Below are positions 1-12,893 of a DNA stretch of 64,000 nt, in pieces (position 1 is the stretch's first letter; every line of letters begins with the position of its first letter). The notes below the pieces were generated by a model that saw nothing but the letters and a program-made list of their open reading frames with translations, did not search any database and was not told the DNA's origin. This DNA is from Ursus arctos (Eukaryota > Chordata > Mammalia > Carnivora > Ursidae), in assembly GCF_023065955.2 (NCBI RefSeq), contig NW_026622875.1:13681001-13745000 (forward strand), given 5' to 3'. The translations under genes and the position numbers were made by a program.

Positions 1-2049
1 TTTGTTGCCTGATTTCTTTTAAGCCTGGAACACTTACAATTTCCCATAACTGGCCTAAGAAACAGCAAGGCACCGTAAGGATTTTACTTCAGTGGAAATC
101 TCCACAGTGAGAAAAGAAAACTTTCTCAGACACAGTCAAGGCAGCACCTCAACATTTCCGAAGTTAAATGTTCTGTGGCTTGACAAATCATGAGTAATTC
201 ATAGAAACATAGTTATGGCAGCTCTGATGGGTTCTCACAGCACGAGGCCTGTATGACTTACATGATTTCAGCAATGAATCACCTACACACCCAAAACAAG
301 TCAGGTCTACTATTTGACATTCTGTGAGAAACTGAGGCACAGTATGGCCAGAGCCGGCCTGGGCGGCAGCTCAGCCAGGCAACTATCCAAGACATATCTG
401 TAGTGCTGAGTATCATAAAGGCACTAAAATGCCATTGGAAATTTTACCAGGTGGAAAGAAGAATTTTCTAGAGTTCCTTCTAGGGAGGTCCCTGGACATG
501 GCTGGAAGAAATACAAATGCGACTCACCTCTGAATCTTTTCTAGATAGACCAAAACAAAGCTACGTGTCGGGACAACGACCCGTCTGGTGTGGTGGTGGC
601 TTGTCTAATGAAAGTCTCCTTGGACCCATACACAAATGGATTTAGGAACTACCTTTTAAACCTCAACCATCTATAAATAAAGAAGCATCTGCAATTTGAT
701 AAGCTACTGGGTTGGGAGGGTGTGGAGGTCCTCCACTTCCTCCCACCCTCAAAATCTACCCCCAACCCCCAGCCCCAGCCAGGCAGGCATCAAATTCTAG
801 AGGTGACCTGTGAACTGCATCCTTAGGAACAGTGGGTCCAATTAACCTGCGGACTTTCATTGCACTGAGATGATCATACAGGTTGGGGACTACTGGGTTC
901 TTCTCTGCAATTCCTGCACACGAAATTGACCCTTCCTCCAAATAAATTTGGAGGACATTTCAAACATGAGTAGGTTTTAAGGGTGGACAAATGATTAGCC
1001 CGCCACGGCGCCCACCAGTTAGAGCTGGCCTGGGGTAGGGAGGGCATGATATTGAAGGCATAGGCCAAGGCTTTAAGGATTCTGGGTTTAAATCCTGCTT
1101 GCCGAACTTACAGATCATGTAACTATGGGCAGAATTTTGACATCTGGATCCCTAATTTCTCACCCACAAAACAAGTGTAATTTTATCCATCAGATTTTCA
1201 ATGGTGTTTGTGACATACCTGCAACGGTCTGGCTTGTCATGGGGTCTGCATTCCCTCCACAGTTTGCAGCACTCAGGGAGACTGTCCCCATGCGCCTCAC
1301 ATCTGTGGTAAGATGCCCCCCTGCCAATAGCATCCCCATACTGATGACCTCTCCTTGCTCTCAGAGCAAGGAAGCAGCCAAAGGGTAGCTCCCTCCACCT
1401 CCTGCATCTGCAGCTGGCCCTTGCCTTCCCTCCCCTCCCCCTGGACGAGGTTCATCTTTTGACCAGGGTGGTGGACCCTCGACTATGACCTTGGAGACCA
1501 GGCTCTACTGATGATCCGCTCTCACTTGAACAGTGAGCCTGCCCCTTTCTCATCAGTTTTCAGTGTCTCATGCTCAAGTGTCTCATGTGTTTTCCTTTTA
1601 AAAAAGATTCTTCCTCGGCCCCTCTCTGGATTCTGCTCTCAGTATGTCTTCCCACCTTGCCAAGTTTCTCGTAAGCCATGTCTGGCTTCCTTCCGATCAC
1701 TTCCCTGTAGGTGCTCTCTGAGCTTATGGGCTCACCTGCCCTACCTCTTAGCCTCAGACACAAGTATCACTCCCTTCCCCAGGCTCCCGGGGCATGAGGG
1801 ATCAGGATTCCTCTGTCTCTCTGGTGCTGAAATGATGGCCTTTCTCAGCATTTAGGCCCTAGCACTCCTCTCTCCAGCCACACAGTGTGGGCAACCCCAC
1901 CCTCTCATAGCCCCAATTATGTCTGTGTGCTGAGGACTTCCAATCCTTAACTTTAGGTCCTCTCTGCCAACCCCTGCATCCAACTGCCTGTGGATATCTT
2001 CATTTAAAAAGAGTTAGTTGAAAGGGAGGGAAATTATGAACTTGTCTGA
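1..2049. other. Intergenic, no gene found
   Basis: Apart from the possible MIR at 1060-1200 I recognise nothing. A CT-rich stretch near 1390-1440 and the longest open frame (1511-1855) show no family resemblance. Confidence 0.5.
1060..1200 (+). repeat. Probable MIR fragment
   Basis: Weak match to the MIR core: a GGGTTTAAATCC segment, then a decayed GTAACTATGGGCA and a CTAATTTCTCACCCACAAAA segment. Strongly diverged. Confidence 0.4.
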
Positions 2050-2372
2050 TGTATTAGTCTGCTGGGGCTGGCGTAACAAATGCCACAGAACAGGTGGCTT
2101 CAACAGTGCAAATTTAGTGTCTCATGGCTCTGGAGGCTGGAATTTCAACATCAAGGTGTCATCAAGATAAACGTGTGTATCTCTTTGTAGGTCCAAATTT
2201 CCTCTTCTCATAAGGACACCGGTCAAATTGGATTAGGGCCCACCCTAACAGTCTCATTTTAATTTAATCACCTCTTTAAAGGCCCTATCTCCAAATACAG
2301 TCGTATTCTGAGGTACTGGTGTTTAGCGCTTCCACATGTGAATTTGGAGAGAATGCAACTCAGCCCATAACA
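2050..2372 (-). mobile_element. MLT1-type LTR (ERVL-MaLR), reverse orientation
   Basis: Starts TGTATTAGTCTGCTGGGGCT and ends with AGCCCATAACA, the reverse complement of the MLT1 ends. It contains the GGCCCTATCTCCAAATACAG and ATAAGGACACCGGTC segments typical of MLT1. Solo LTR, internally shortened. Confidence 0.8.
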
Positions 2373-2439
2373 GGCATCATTTGGTATGTCAGCGTAAGAT
2401 GTGTGTGTGCGTCCAAAAGGCTCTTTAGCATCAACATGT

Positions 2440-3215
2440 CTACCGTCATCTCCATCCTTACTCCTCAGACCTCATCTTTTGTCTTTGATTCCTTCCCAAG
2501 ATATGGTGCCCATGTGGCTCACCACCTCCCATGGCCCATCCATCACAGGCACGCCTCTGAAATCTGCCCACTGCTCTCTATTCCCTCTGCAACAAACTAG
2601 GTCCAAGCCACTGTCCTCTCTCATCTGGATTATCACAAGGGACTCTTTATTGGTCTCTCTTCCCTCTGTCTTGCCTACCTCCAACCCATCTTCCATGTAG
2701 CAGTGAGAGTGAGCTTTCTCAAATGCAATTCTGATCATGTTAAAATCCTGCTTAAACTTTTCATCAGATCCCCACTGCCCTCAGAATGAAGTCCACATTC
2801 TTCAGTATGGCCGACAAGGACCAACTTAATCTAAGTCCTTTTTCTCTCCCCCTCTCTGAATTTCTCTCAGTTCTTCAAATATACCACTCTCCTCTGCCTG
2901 GGGCCTTTGCCCGTATTCTTTGTATTCTTTGCTCTTCCTGGGACACCCTCTACCTCTCCCCTAGCAAACTCCCACTCGCTCACCAGATTTTAGTTTAAAC
3001 ATCACTCTGTCCAGGAATTCCTCCCTGATCTTCCTCTCCAAGGGGGTTGGGTGCCTCTCTTTACTCCACTCTGCATGACCAGTTAGGTGTCTCCTCCACT
3101 AGAGCTCATAAGAATGGGAAACAGGTCTACGTTGCTGTTTCCCCAATGCCCAGCACTGTGTCTAAAATGTAACAGATGCTAAATAAATACTGAAGGAAGA
3201 AATGAATGAATGCAA
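2440..3215 (+). repeat. L2 LINE 3' region
   Basis: Contains the L2 features CAGAATGAAGTCCACATTCT, a GGGGCCTTTGCCC-like segment, CTTCCTGGGACACC, CCAGGAATTCCTCCCTGA, and a 3' end reading CCCAGCACTGTG followed by AAATAAATACTGAA. The open frame at 2786-2998 is part of it and not a gene. Confidence 0.75.
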
Positions 3216-3234
3216 AAAATATGGCAAAAGTAAT

Positions 3235-3375
3235 GCACTCAGTGAGAGAACACCTGGGTCCTTGTCTCAACTCTGCCACTAACCAGCTACGTCACAGTAC
3301 CTGCAGGCCAAAATGAAAATAAGGTTGGGTCAGACATCTCTCAAAGTCTCTTCTGATTCTAAACAACTATAATTC
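3235..3375 (+). repeat. MIR/MIR3 SINE
   Basis: The core reads ACACCTGGGTCCTTGTCTCA then CTCTGCCACTAACCAGCTAC, followed by AAAGTCTCTTCTGATTCTAA, in MIR3 order. Confidence 0.6.
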
Positions 3376-4290
3376 TTCACTTCTGATTCCAGATAGAATA
3401 TAGTGTGCTGCATATCCAAGAAAGAGACCTTTGCCTGTTATTGACTCAGACAGAATGCCAATAGCTTGATGGAAATATAAGAGGCCCAGGAAAGGCCAGC
3501 AGAAGACAGAAGTAATAAAAAAGACCACTCGCTGACACTAAAAGTCTTCTAAATCAAGACGATTAAATAAATTGTTCTTGACACCAACCCGAAGAAAAAA
3601 CAGAGACGCCAAATGCAATGACTTTTGGCCTCCCCTCCCATTTCTGGGTTTCTCTTCCTGTCTCTCTCCCTGCAGACTCAGAGCTCTCATTCTTAATAAG
3701 GTGTGTGTAGGGGGTGATGGGTCTCTTAGATTGAGATGATTGTGATCAAGACCCCAAACTTTCTCTTCGCTTGGCCTTAGCTATTTCCACCAAGGAAAAC
3801 ACAATCTAAAGAGTAAAAGCTCCTTCTCAGTTTGCAGGAAGCAGGATAGGGCGGAGGCCAGTGAACAAGTTTAATTAAGAAGTCACATCTAGAAGATCTT
3901 TAGTCAGTCATGGAAAATAGTGGGTCCATGTGCTTCAGACCTGAAGAACACTGGGCAGCTGCCTTTCTTTTGTTTTATTTCTCCTCTTCCGTTTGGTGTA
4001 GAAGCAACACTTTCTACTGTACGCTTGGTGCACACAGAATAAATGTGACTAGGGCAGAAATACATGTTCGTACCTGAGGAAAACTTAAGAAGTCTGTCAT
4101 GACACGCGCATCATAGAGAAAGCTGCTTTAGCTATAGATTCACAAAAGCTATGCGGGAAATAAAACGAACACAACATGGAGGAATTCCACTCGACACGAA
4201 TGCCGTGATGCAGTTTGTGAGGCTTGGTGCAGAAGGCTGTGGCTACAAAAAGTGAATAAAGTCAAGTTTTGTCCTTGAGAAGGTCAGCTT
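3376..4290. other. Intergenic, nothing recognised
   Basis: AT-rich unique-looking sequence without an open frame of note or a repeat I can name. Confidence 0.5.
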
Positions 4291-5115
4291 CTTCTCAATC
4301 TTGGTGGGCTGCAGAAATCACCAGGGAGCTTTAAGAAAATACTGATGCGCTGTTGGTGGGAACGTAAAATGGTACAACCACTATGGAAAACCACACGGTG
4401 GTTTCTCAAAAAATTAAAAATAGAATTATCATATGATCCAGCAGATTTCCATCTCTGGATATATACCTCAAAGAACTGAAAACAGGGTCACCCATGTTCA
4501 TAGCAGCATTAGTCACGACAGCCAAAAGGTGGACGCAACCCAAGTGTTCACTGACAATGAATGTATAAACAAAATACGGCATACAACTATAAGGGAATAC
4601 TATCTGGTCTTAAAAAGGAAGGAAAGTCTGACACATGATGAACCTTCAGGACATGATGCTAAGTGAAAAAAGCTAGTCACGAAAGGACAGTTACTGCATG
4701 ATTCTAATTATATAGGGTACCTGAAGTGGTCAGATTCATCGAGGAGGAAAGTAGAATGGCGGTTGCCATTCTGGGGGAAGGAAGTAATGGGAAGTTACTG
4801 TTCAGTGGGTGTACGGTTCTGTTTTGCAAGATGAAAAACGTTCTGTGGGGGTGGCAATAATGGTGGCACAGCAATGTGCACGTGCCTTAGGACCCTCCAT
4901 TTTATACTTAAAAATGGCCAAGAGAGTAAATTTTCTGTTATGTGTATTTTACCACGATTTTAAAAAAACAAATAATAATTTTTAAAAACCAGAACACGGA
5001 TGCCTGGGTCCCACCCCCAGAGAGTCTAATTTAATTGGCATACAGCCCGGGCAGCAGGATTTTTAAAACCTCCCGGGAGATTCTAATGTGAAGCCTAGCT
5101 TGTGAACCACCTCTA
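4291..5115 (+). mobile_element. MER5A-type hAT element split by an L1 3' end
   Basis: The left half at 4291-4347 contains TTCTCAATCTTGGTGGGCTG and ATCACCAGGGAGCTTTAAGA. The right half at about 4995-5115 continues with GGATGCCTGGGTCCCACCCC and ends GAACCAC, completing the MER5A order. The gap is filled by L1 sequence, so the MER5A copy was in place first. Confidence 0.7.
4346..4993 (+). mobile_element. L1 3' end inserted in MER5A
   Basis: Old L1M-type 3' sequence: remnants of the ORF2 C-terminal region (CATATGATCCAGCAGATTTC, CCATGTTCATAGCAGCATTA), then 3' UTR ending in ATGTGTATTTTACCACGATT and an A-rich tail. 5'-truncated and inactive. The open frame at 4433-4666 is its relic. Confidence 0.8.
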
Positions 5116-6094
5116 CGGACCGTAAAAAACACTAAAACACAAAACGGGAAAGAAGTAAATCTGGTGTTAGTATACCTGGTTCTTCATCATGTAAAGCCAC
5201 ACGAGTGCTTTAAACTTTGCTGAGCCTCAGTTTACACTTCATGTGTAAATTCACATGACAATCCCATCCCATGGTGGTGGGGTAAGGACTCATTTACGTT
5301 AGACTATAGGGAAGGATTTTAAATTTTAACAAGCATAAGATCTAATTAGGTGAAAGAAGACAGCAAGCACAGACAGAGAGCGTCTGCTTTTCTGACAGAC
5401 ATCAGATGCCTCTCTTCAATACCCAAGGAGGAATGAATCGTCCTTCCCTCCGTCAAAAGTCTCACAGATCCTTGATCATAGCACCAACCCTGTATGCAAG
5501 TGACCTGCATGTAGTACGTCTGCTGCTGCCCCCGCAGGTCTCGGATCCACAGAGACAGGCCGTGGCGGATTCACCCCCTCGGGCCTCACCGTGTCCAGCA
5601 CACAGTGGGCGCTCAATACACAGTCACTACATTAGGTTGAATTGCATTATTGAACAGCACGTAAACCCGAGGCATTCCGTGCATTTCAAACAATATGTCC
5701 CTGTCGCCAGCAGACTCGTTACTCCAAGGACAAGCTTTCTTTCCATAAACAATAAGATGCAGAGGCACAAAGCAAGAACGGTGGCCCCCCAAACCAAGTG
5801 ACGCTGCGATACATACGTAGGATCACAATCCACACAAAGGCCCTGCTGTTCTTGACACCCGAGCCACTCAACCATACTCTTCTGCTTTGGTACAAATACT
5901 AGGGCTGTTATTATAAACTTGAAGGGTTAGCCAATACCAGTCTAAAATAATAACATGTTTTTATAAAATGTAAACGTATTTTTCCTTTAGGAGATATTAA
6001 AGCAATGAGCTGGGTCAGCCCTCCCAACACATAAGGCCATCACCCACTGCTGAAATGTAAGGAGAGACAAAATTCACTGTTCCTTCCTATCATT
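5116..6094. other. Intergenic, mostly unassigned
   Basis: Weak MIR-like sequence at 5160-5260 and an L2/MIR-like tail (CCAGCACACAGTGGGCGCTC) at 5595. The 131-codon frame at 5406-5801 has no recognisable domain. Confidence 0.45.
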
Positions 6095-6110
6095 TAGTAA
6101 TCCTTCTCTA

Positions 6111-6315
6111 AGATTTCATTCATTTATTTTGAGAGAGAGAGTGGGCGGGGGGAGGGAGGAAGTGGAAGGAAAGAGAAGGAAGGAAAGAGAATCTTTAGCA
6201 GACTTCAGGCTGAGGGCAGGGCCCCACACAGGGCTAGATCCCACGACCCTGAGATCACAACCTGAGCCAAAATCAAGAGTCAGAAGCTTGACTGACTGAG
6301 CCACCCAGGCGCCCC
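6111..6315 (-). mobile_element. CanSINE, reverse orientation
   Basis: AGATTTCATTCATTTATTTT, GA-rich body, GAGCCACCCAGGCGCCCC. Target duplication TAGTAATCCTTCTCT at 6095 and TAGTTATCCTTCTCT at 6316, one mismatch. Confidence 0.93.
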
Positions 6316-6330
6316 TAGTTATCCTTCTCT

Positions 6331-7382
6331 TAATCAAGGCATTGGTTCAAAAATATATGTAGCTCAGAAAGGGCTAATGTTGACATATAATATACAAAGG
6401 TATTGTATCATTTCATCTGGCCTTTCATAAACTCCAACCAGGAAAATTAATTTGGATAGAGATGGGGGGGGACTTACAATTTTTTGAGTGCTTGCTATAT
6501 GCTAGGTCCTTTATTTTCTCATTATATTCTCACAGTAACTATATCAGATAGTAATGTGTTCAACTGCAATTAAGAGAAACAATGAGTTAAGCAAATAGAA
6601 TTAATTTTTCTCACATATAAAAGTCTGGAAGCAGGAGCTGCTGGCACTGGCTCTAAGACTCTCTTGGCCTTTCCTTTACATCTACGGCCTCTTAGCCACA
6701 AGATGGGAACCCCAGATCCAGACATTCCAGCAATGCTCTGGCAAGAAGAAGCGGGGGAGGCCAGGCCTGCTGCATATACTCCCCTTTCCCTTTTGTTCAT
6801 CAAAAAAGCAAATGGTCTCCCAGAAAGGCACTCCCACTGACTTCTGCTTATGTCTGTCTTAGACTGGGTTCTCCAGAGCCTGAAATGGAGGTTCTTCTAT
6901 GAGTGACTGATTAAGGGAGTGTTTTCAGTAAAACTTTTGAGGGAACAAAGAAAGCAGTATAAAGCAGAGGGAAGGAGCTAGGCAAAGACGTGGATTCCGC
7001 TGAAATCTCACTTCGGCCTAGGGTATGGGGCATACCCTTCTAGTCATTCTGCAGCAAGGAGGCTGCCTTTGATTGAAGGCAATTCACATCAGTTAGGAGA
7101 TAGGTACATTGTCCCAGTAGGGAGAGCAGGACTGGCCACCAGCAGCGTCTTCTACAATTTTATGTTCCAAAACTAGGTCATGTGGCTGTTTTTAGAAACA
7201 GTGGATGTTTGGAAAGTATTTGGTTTTTCAGGCTCTATTGTGAAATGTGAATAATTCCCAGTTATTGAATGAAGCCAGTCAACAGTGTCTTCCAAAACAA
7301 CTCCTGAGATAGGCTTCTTTTTGTTAAAAAGAGAAACCTTTTTTCCCTACTCGTGATATTTCCTTCCACGTGAAAGGAATTC
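6331..7382. other. Intergenic, old unassigned repeats
   Basis: A MIR-like segment at 6480-6545 (GAGTGCTTGCTATATGCTAG) and low-grade repeat-like sequence at 6560-6830. The remainder holds nothing I can name. Confidence 0.4.
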
Positions 7383-7610
7383 CACTAGAAGAGCAGCTCT
7401 CAAATTTTTGGTCTCAGGGCCTCTTTAAATTCTTAAAAATTAATGAGAATTCCAAAAAGCCTTCAATTATCTGGGTTATACCTCCTGTTTACCACAGGAG
7501 TTAAAACTAATAAATTTTTAAATATGTATTAATTCATTTAAAAATAACAATAATAAATCCATCAAATATTAACATAGATAACTTGTTTTTGTCAGAAATA
7601 ATTATATTTT

Positions 7611-7800
7611 GGGACGCCTGGGTGGCTCAGTTGGTTAAGCATCTGCCTTCAGCTCAGGTCATGATCCCGGGGTCCTGGGATCGAGTCCCGCATTAGGCTC
7701 CCTGCTCAGCGGGGAATCTGCTTCTCCCTCTGCCTGCAGCTCCCCCTGCTTGTGCACCCTCCCCCGACAAATAAATAAATAAAATCTTAAAAAAAAAAAA
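7611..7800 (+). mobile_element. CanSINE
   Basis: Head GGACGCCTGGGTGGCTCAG, CT-rich middle, (AAAT)n and A tail. An imperfect 17-base target duplication (AGAAATAATTATATTTT / AGAAAGAAGTATATTTT) is at 7594 and 7801. Inserted in the hAT-like element. Confidence 0.92.
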
Positions 7801-7931
7801 AGAAAGAAGTATATTTTCTAAAATTAAAAAAAGTGAGAGTATAATTGTTATATATTTTTACAACTTTAATGTTCAGCTTAATAGAAGACAGTTGGATTCT
7901 CATAGCTGCTTCTGCATCGCAATATGTTTTT

Positions 7932-8135
7932 CTTAAGATTTATTTATTTATTTTCAGAGACAGAGAGAAAGAGAGCAGGAGGGGAGGGCAGAGGGAGAGA
8001 GAGAGAGAAAATCCACCGCCAACTTTGTGCTGAGTGAGGAGCCCAACGTGGGGCTCGATTTCATGACCCCAAGATCATGACCTGAGCCAAAATCAAGAGT
8101 TGGTCACTCAACTAACTGAGCCACCCAGGCACCCC
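7932..8135 (-). mobile_element. CanSINE, reverse orientation
   Basis: Reads AAGATTTATTTATTTA, then a GA-rich body, then GAGCCACCCAGGCACCCC. Target duplication GCAATATGTTTT / ACGATATGTTTT on either side. Inserted in the hAT-like element. Confidence 0.9.
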
Positions 8136-8306
8136 ACGATATGTTTTCTCGGTTGAAGTACATCAAGAGAGCTCAGCCTCACAGAGATATATAGTTGGGA
8201 AAGGGAGAAATATTTTAATATTTTCAGATAACTGTGGATACTCTGCTTTGATACTACACCAAAACTCAACAAGTGGTAGTTTCTTTAATTGCAATGTAAA
8301 ATATAA

Positions 8307-8980
<674 letters not shown>

Positions 8981-9691
8981 AAATTCTCTGACCAATCTTG
9001 CAGTTTGAATGGATGTTGGTAACATCATGTATGGAATATTAGGGAAGTTTTGGTTACCTGAGTTAAGCAGATCTTCCAAATGTTGCCTCACTTCATTTTA
9101 CAGTATCCCCACACCATATTCATGAACATCGCCACCAATATCATCAGAAAAGTCTTTAAGTCCTGGAAAGCTGTCAAGCCTATGGTGGTGCATACAAGTT
9201 TTCTAAACTTCTAATTTTTTGCTTATAAGCACAAATTGTACTATTAGCAACAAGTACTATCAGTTACCTTGAAATGACAGACACTTCCTTAGAGAAAATG
9301 TTTGCCAAATGCCCCAGTCTGAATAACCATAGTTGTTTGTCAGCCGTGGCTGGCAAGTAAAATGGTGTTCTGGAGGGAACTTCAGCTCACAACGCAAACG
9401 ACAGCACAAGGGCTTTTCCTGTAGACAGGGACTGTGTTCCAGGATGCCGCAGCAGTGTACGCCACAGTTGGTGTGATAAAATTAACTATGTTCATTAAAG
9501 ATATTCTGAAACTCTTGATTTGGGCTTTCTTTCTGAGTGTGGGGCAGGAAAGAACAGTGACTACCAGTAAAGTTTTCTGTCTGCGCTCTGATTCATGTGA
9601 AGACGCATGTATTTGCACTCCATCAATGCAAATGTCAACATAGTGGAAAAGTCAAATAGCATCTTAGCATTGTTACGAAAGAACTTTAGGG

Positions 9692-9894
9692 TTTTTTTTT
9701 TTTTAAGATTTTATTCATTTATTTGAGAGAGAGAGTGAGTGAGTGAGAGTACAAGCTGGGGGAGGGGCAGAGGGAGAGGGAGGAGCAGACTCCCCGCTGA
9801 GCCAGGAGCCAGATATAGGGCTCCATCCCAGGACCCTGGGATCACGATCTGAGCTGAAGGTAGATGCTTAACTGACTGAGCCATCTGGCACCCC
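9692..9894 (-). mobile_element. CanSINE, reverse orientation
   Basis: T run, AAGATTTTATTCATTTATTT, GA-rich body and GAGCCATCTGGCACCCC end. The head is slightly diverged. It interrupts the 3' part of the hAT-like element. Confidence 0.9.
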
Positions 9895-10187
9895 GAAAAT
9901 ACTCTGGACTTTGCTGACCCCCTGAGATGACCTTGGGGACCCCCAGTGTTCTGGAGACTATACCTTAAGAACCTCTGTACTAGAATGCATTGCCATTCAT
10001 TTGGCTTCCTGCTGCCACTGGCTTCCTTCCAGAGAGAAAGGGGAGGCTGAACTCAACATGCCTAGCTCCTTCTCAGTCTCAATAATCAGAATCCATGTTT
10101 TCTCCCCTCCAAGAGATTGAAACAGGGTTTCTGCCAGTACTGAAGTTCCTCTCAGTTTATTACTGGTTACCTTGCATATAGCGTTTT

Positions 10188-10391
10188 GTTTTTTGGTTTT
10201 TTTAAGATTTTATTTATTTATTGGACAGAGAGAGACCCAGCGAGAGAGGGAACACCAACAGGGGGAGTGGGAGAGGGAGAAGCAGGCTTCCCGCCGAGCA
10301 GGGAGCCCAACATGGGGCTCGATCCCAGGACCCTGGGATCACGACCCGAGCCAAAGGCAGACACTTAACGACTGCGCCACCCAGGCGCCCC
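10188..10391 (-). mobile_element. CanSINE, reverse orientation
   Basis: Clear tail, body and GCGCCACCCAGGCGCCCC end. Target duplication ACCTTGCATATAGCGTTTT at 10169 and ACCTCGCATATAGCTTTT at 10392. Relatively little diverged. Confidence 0.94.
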
Positions 10392-10739
10392 ACCTCGCAT
10401 ATAGCTTTTTAATCACTCTGTTTACATCTCTGGGTAACAAGTTGCATACAGCAGTAATCCTGGACCAAGAGGGGATGTCTGACCTGATCTTAGACACTGG
10501 GATGCCCTTCCCTGGGGACCTGACACACGTCTGGTTGAATCCTGTCCCCTAACCAATAGATATTTGTCTTAAAGATGCTTAACCAATATGTTTGGGAAAG
10601 CAGTTCCTCCTGGAACAAAGGGAAGATCTGGCTCGGGACAGATGTCTTCTTGGCATCATGCCGCCATCTCTGGAATCAGCATGAGAATTTGATTTTGACT
10701 ATCCAGCCCCCTGGCAGGCAGTGATAGTAGAATGCCAAT

Positions 10740-11041
10740 CAAGATGCACTTGCTCCCAGGCAGGAGTAAGAGACATGTTAGAAAATCAAACATTCTTCCC
10801 TAGAATCTGAACCTTAAGTGACTCTGAGGCTGAAAATGAATGATCATTCATCCTAAAAGCAGACCCAAAGAGACTGTCTGGTAGCTCTTGCCAACTGATC
10901 CCTAGTTCTATCGAAAACCACAGTTCATCCATTTTTATTCCTGTTCTCTGAGGTACCCCATATCCTCCCAATAAAACCCCTTTTGCTAAAATCAGCCAAA
11001 GTCTGTTTCTGTTGCTTGCACCAAATGACTCTGATTGATAT
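10740..11041 (+). mobile_element. Possible MLT1-like LTR 3' part
   Basis: AATAAAACCCCTTTTGCTAA, then GTCTGTTTCTGTTGCTTGCA and GACTCTGATTGATATA resemble the R/U5 end of MaLR LTRs. The 5' boundary is not seen. Confidence 0.4.
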
Positions 11042-12454
11042 AGCCCTGAAGACAAATTAGCAAACTCTACCCTAGGAAGCATAAACTGCTTACAACTCCC
11101 CAAATCATAATTTTCCAGGCTTGAAAATGTTAAGATCCACCAGCTGCCCATTATATTTCATTGAGGCCAGGATCTGGGACTTGTGCGTATTTTCATGGCT
11201 GCTGCACTCATTTCCATGCCACCTACCGGCAAGCCACAGTGGGAAATCTTTCCACAGCTATTTCCTGGGGAAGCGATGATATTTCCAGAACCCCTGCGAC
11301 AGAACCTTTTAATTATTATTTGATAAGGAAACATTGCTTGCTGGATTTTTATATCATGCTTTTAGCACAGAATATGCTGGGGGAAATGAGCATCTAGGCT
11401 TTGGTGCATGGCCAACTGAAGTCATATAAATCTACTCGGTTATTTAAATATCATGGAAAGCAGAAGCCAGAGAAGTCTGAGACATGACCCTCCAGTTAAA
11501 TTTACTATGGTCCTGATTGCACTGGCTAGCCTCTACACAGGAGATCCTGTCTCTCTTGATTCTCCACAGTCAGCATCATGAAGTTTCGTATCACTGAACA
11601 AAGTCTGATACAGCAGGGATTGCAAATACACCACACAGCGTTCAGGGTCAGGTGAATATCCTATATGCCAGGGTCACAAATTTGGATGGCCAAGGAATCA
11701 GGTAAAACTGAAAGTAGCAGACTGATGGGGACAACGACCAACTGAAGAGCTCACTGAAGAGCTCACGTCTGCTATCAAGGGAGGAGGCGGACGCTCCACT
11801 CCAGACAATTGGAGGCCACCCTCCAAAGGGATTTGTGAACTTCACAACCATAGGCAAGTCTTGTTTCGCCACTGCCTATCACTTTTCACATCACAAAGGG
11901 GGAGAGAAATGGAGTTGCTTGGAAGTTCAAATGAGCTAGGAATACCGAAACCCGCTTTGTGAAACTCTGGAAGGATGGGTTACTATAAACTGTCTAGTCC
12001 CACATTTACCAGCGAAGTGTACATGCCCTCCACGTAGTTATCTGGTAACACAGAGATGAAAGCTGCCATGGAACTCTGCTCTTTCAACAGAGACACTCGG
12101 AGACTTTGATGGGTAACAAACAATTCAGAAGGTCAAAAGTGTTAGCATATCAACGTGGAGGCAGGGAGACAGAGGGCAAAGTCTTCAATATGCTGACACT
12201 GGGCTTAAAAGGGTCCAGTGGCAACGCCTGTCATAGTAGCTATCATAGTAGCTGGCTTGCACTGTCCTAAGCGGTCTATTATTACTATTACATTTCCTTC
12301 ATACATCACGCGAGTGGCTATAGTTACAATGAATTGACATCCTAAAACAGAGCCAGATCACGATGAGCAAAGGAGAGAAGACTGAAGTCCCTCTGGACAA
12401 GCTGTCCTGTTCATGCTCAGTCTGAACAGTAAGCAGACCCGTAAAGGGCATGTC
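11042..12454. other. Intergenic, nothing recognised except short tandem duplications
   Basis: Two 12-base copies of ACTGAAGAGCTC lie head to tail at 11741-11764. A 13-base duplication (TCATAGTAGCT core) is at about 12230-12251. No gene. Confidence 0.5.
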
Positions 12455-12467
12455 AAAACCCAGGGGA

Positions 12468-12674
12468 GGGGTGCCTGGGTGTCTCAGGGGTTAAGTGTCT
12501 GCCTTTGGCTTGGGTCAGGATCTCAGCGTCCTGGAATCAGGACCCCCCTCCTTGGGCTCCCTGCTCAGCAGGGAGTCTGCCTCTCTTTCTTCCTCTGCCA
12601 CTTCCCCCGACTCATACTCTCTCTCTCTCTCTCAAATAAGTGAATAAATTCTTCGGGAAAAAAAACAAAAAACA
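12468..12674 (+). mobile_element. CanSINE
   Basis: GTGCCTGGGTGTCTCAGGGG head, CT repeats and A-rich tail. Perfect 13-base target duplication AAAACCCAGGGGA at 12455-12467 and 12675-12687. Confidence 0.94.
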
Positions 12675-12756
12675 AAAACCCAGGGGAAAAAAATTCCCCA
12701 CACAGAAGTTTTTCAAAGGATTTGTCTTAAAAGCGATCATCAGAAGAAAAAAAAAC

Positions 12757-12893
12757 TATTACTATGTATGGTGATGGAGTGAACTAGACTGTGTTGATCT
12801 TTCCGTAATACACACAAATATCAAATCACTATGTTGTATACCTGAAACTAATATAATGTTATATGCCAATTATATCTCAACTTTTAAAAAAAT
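12757..12893 (+). mobile_element. L1 3' end fragment
   Basis: Ends with CCTGAAACTAATATAATGTT and ATGCCAATTATATCTCAACT, the carnivore L1 3' UTR terminus, then an A-rich tail. Confidence 0.75.

Noticed and set aside
2050..2372. MLT1 LTRs as part of a full endogenous retrovirus
   Set aside because: Each MLT1 copy (2050, 15258, 22899) is solitary, with no internal gag or pol sequence nearby.
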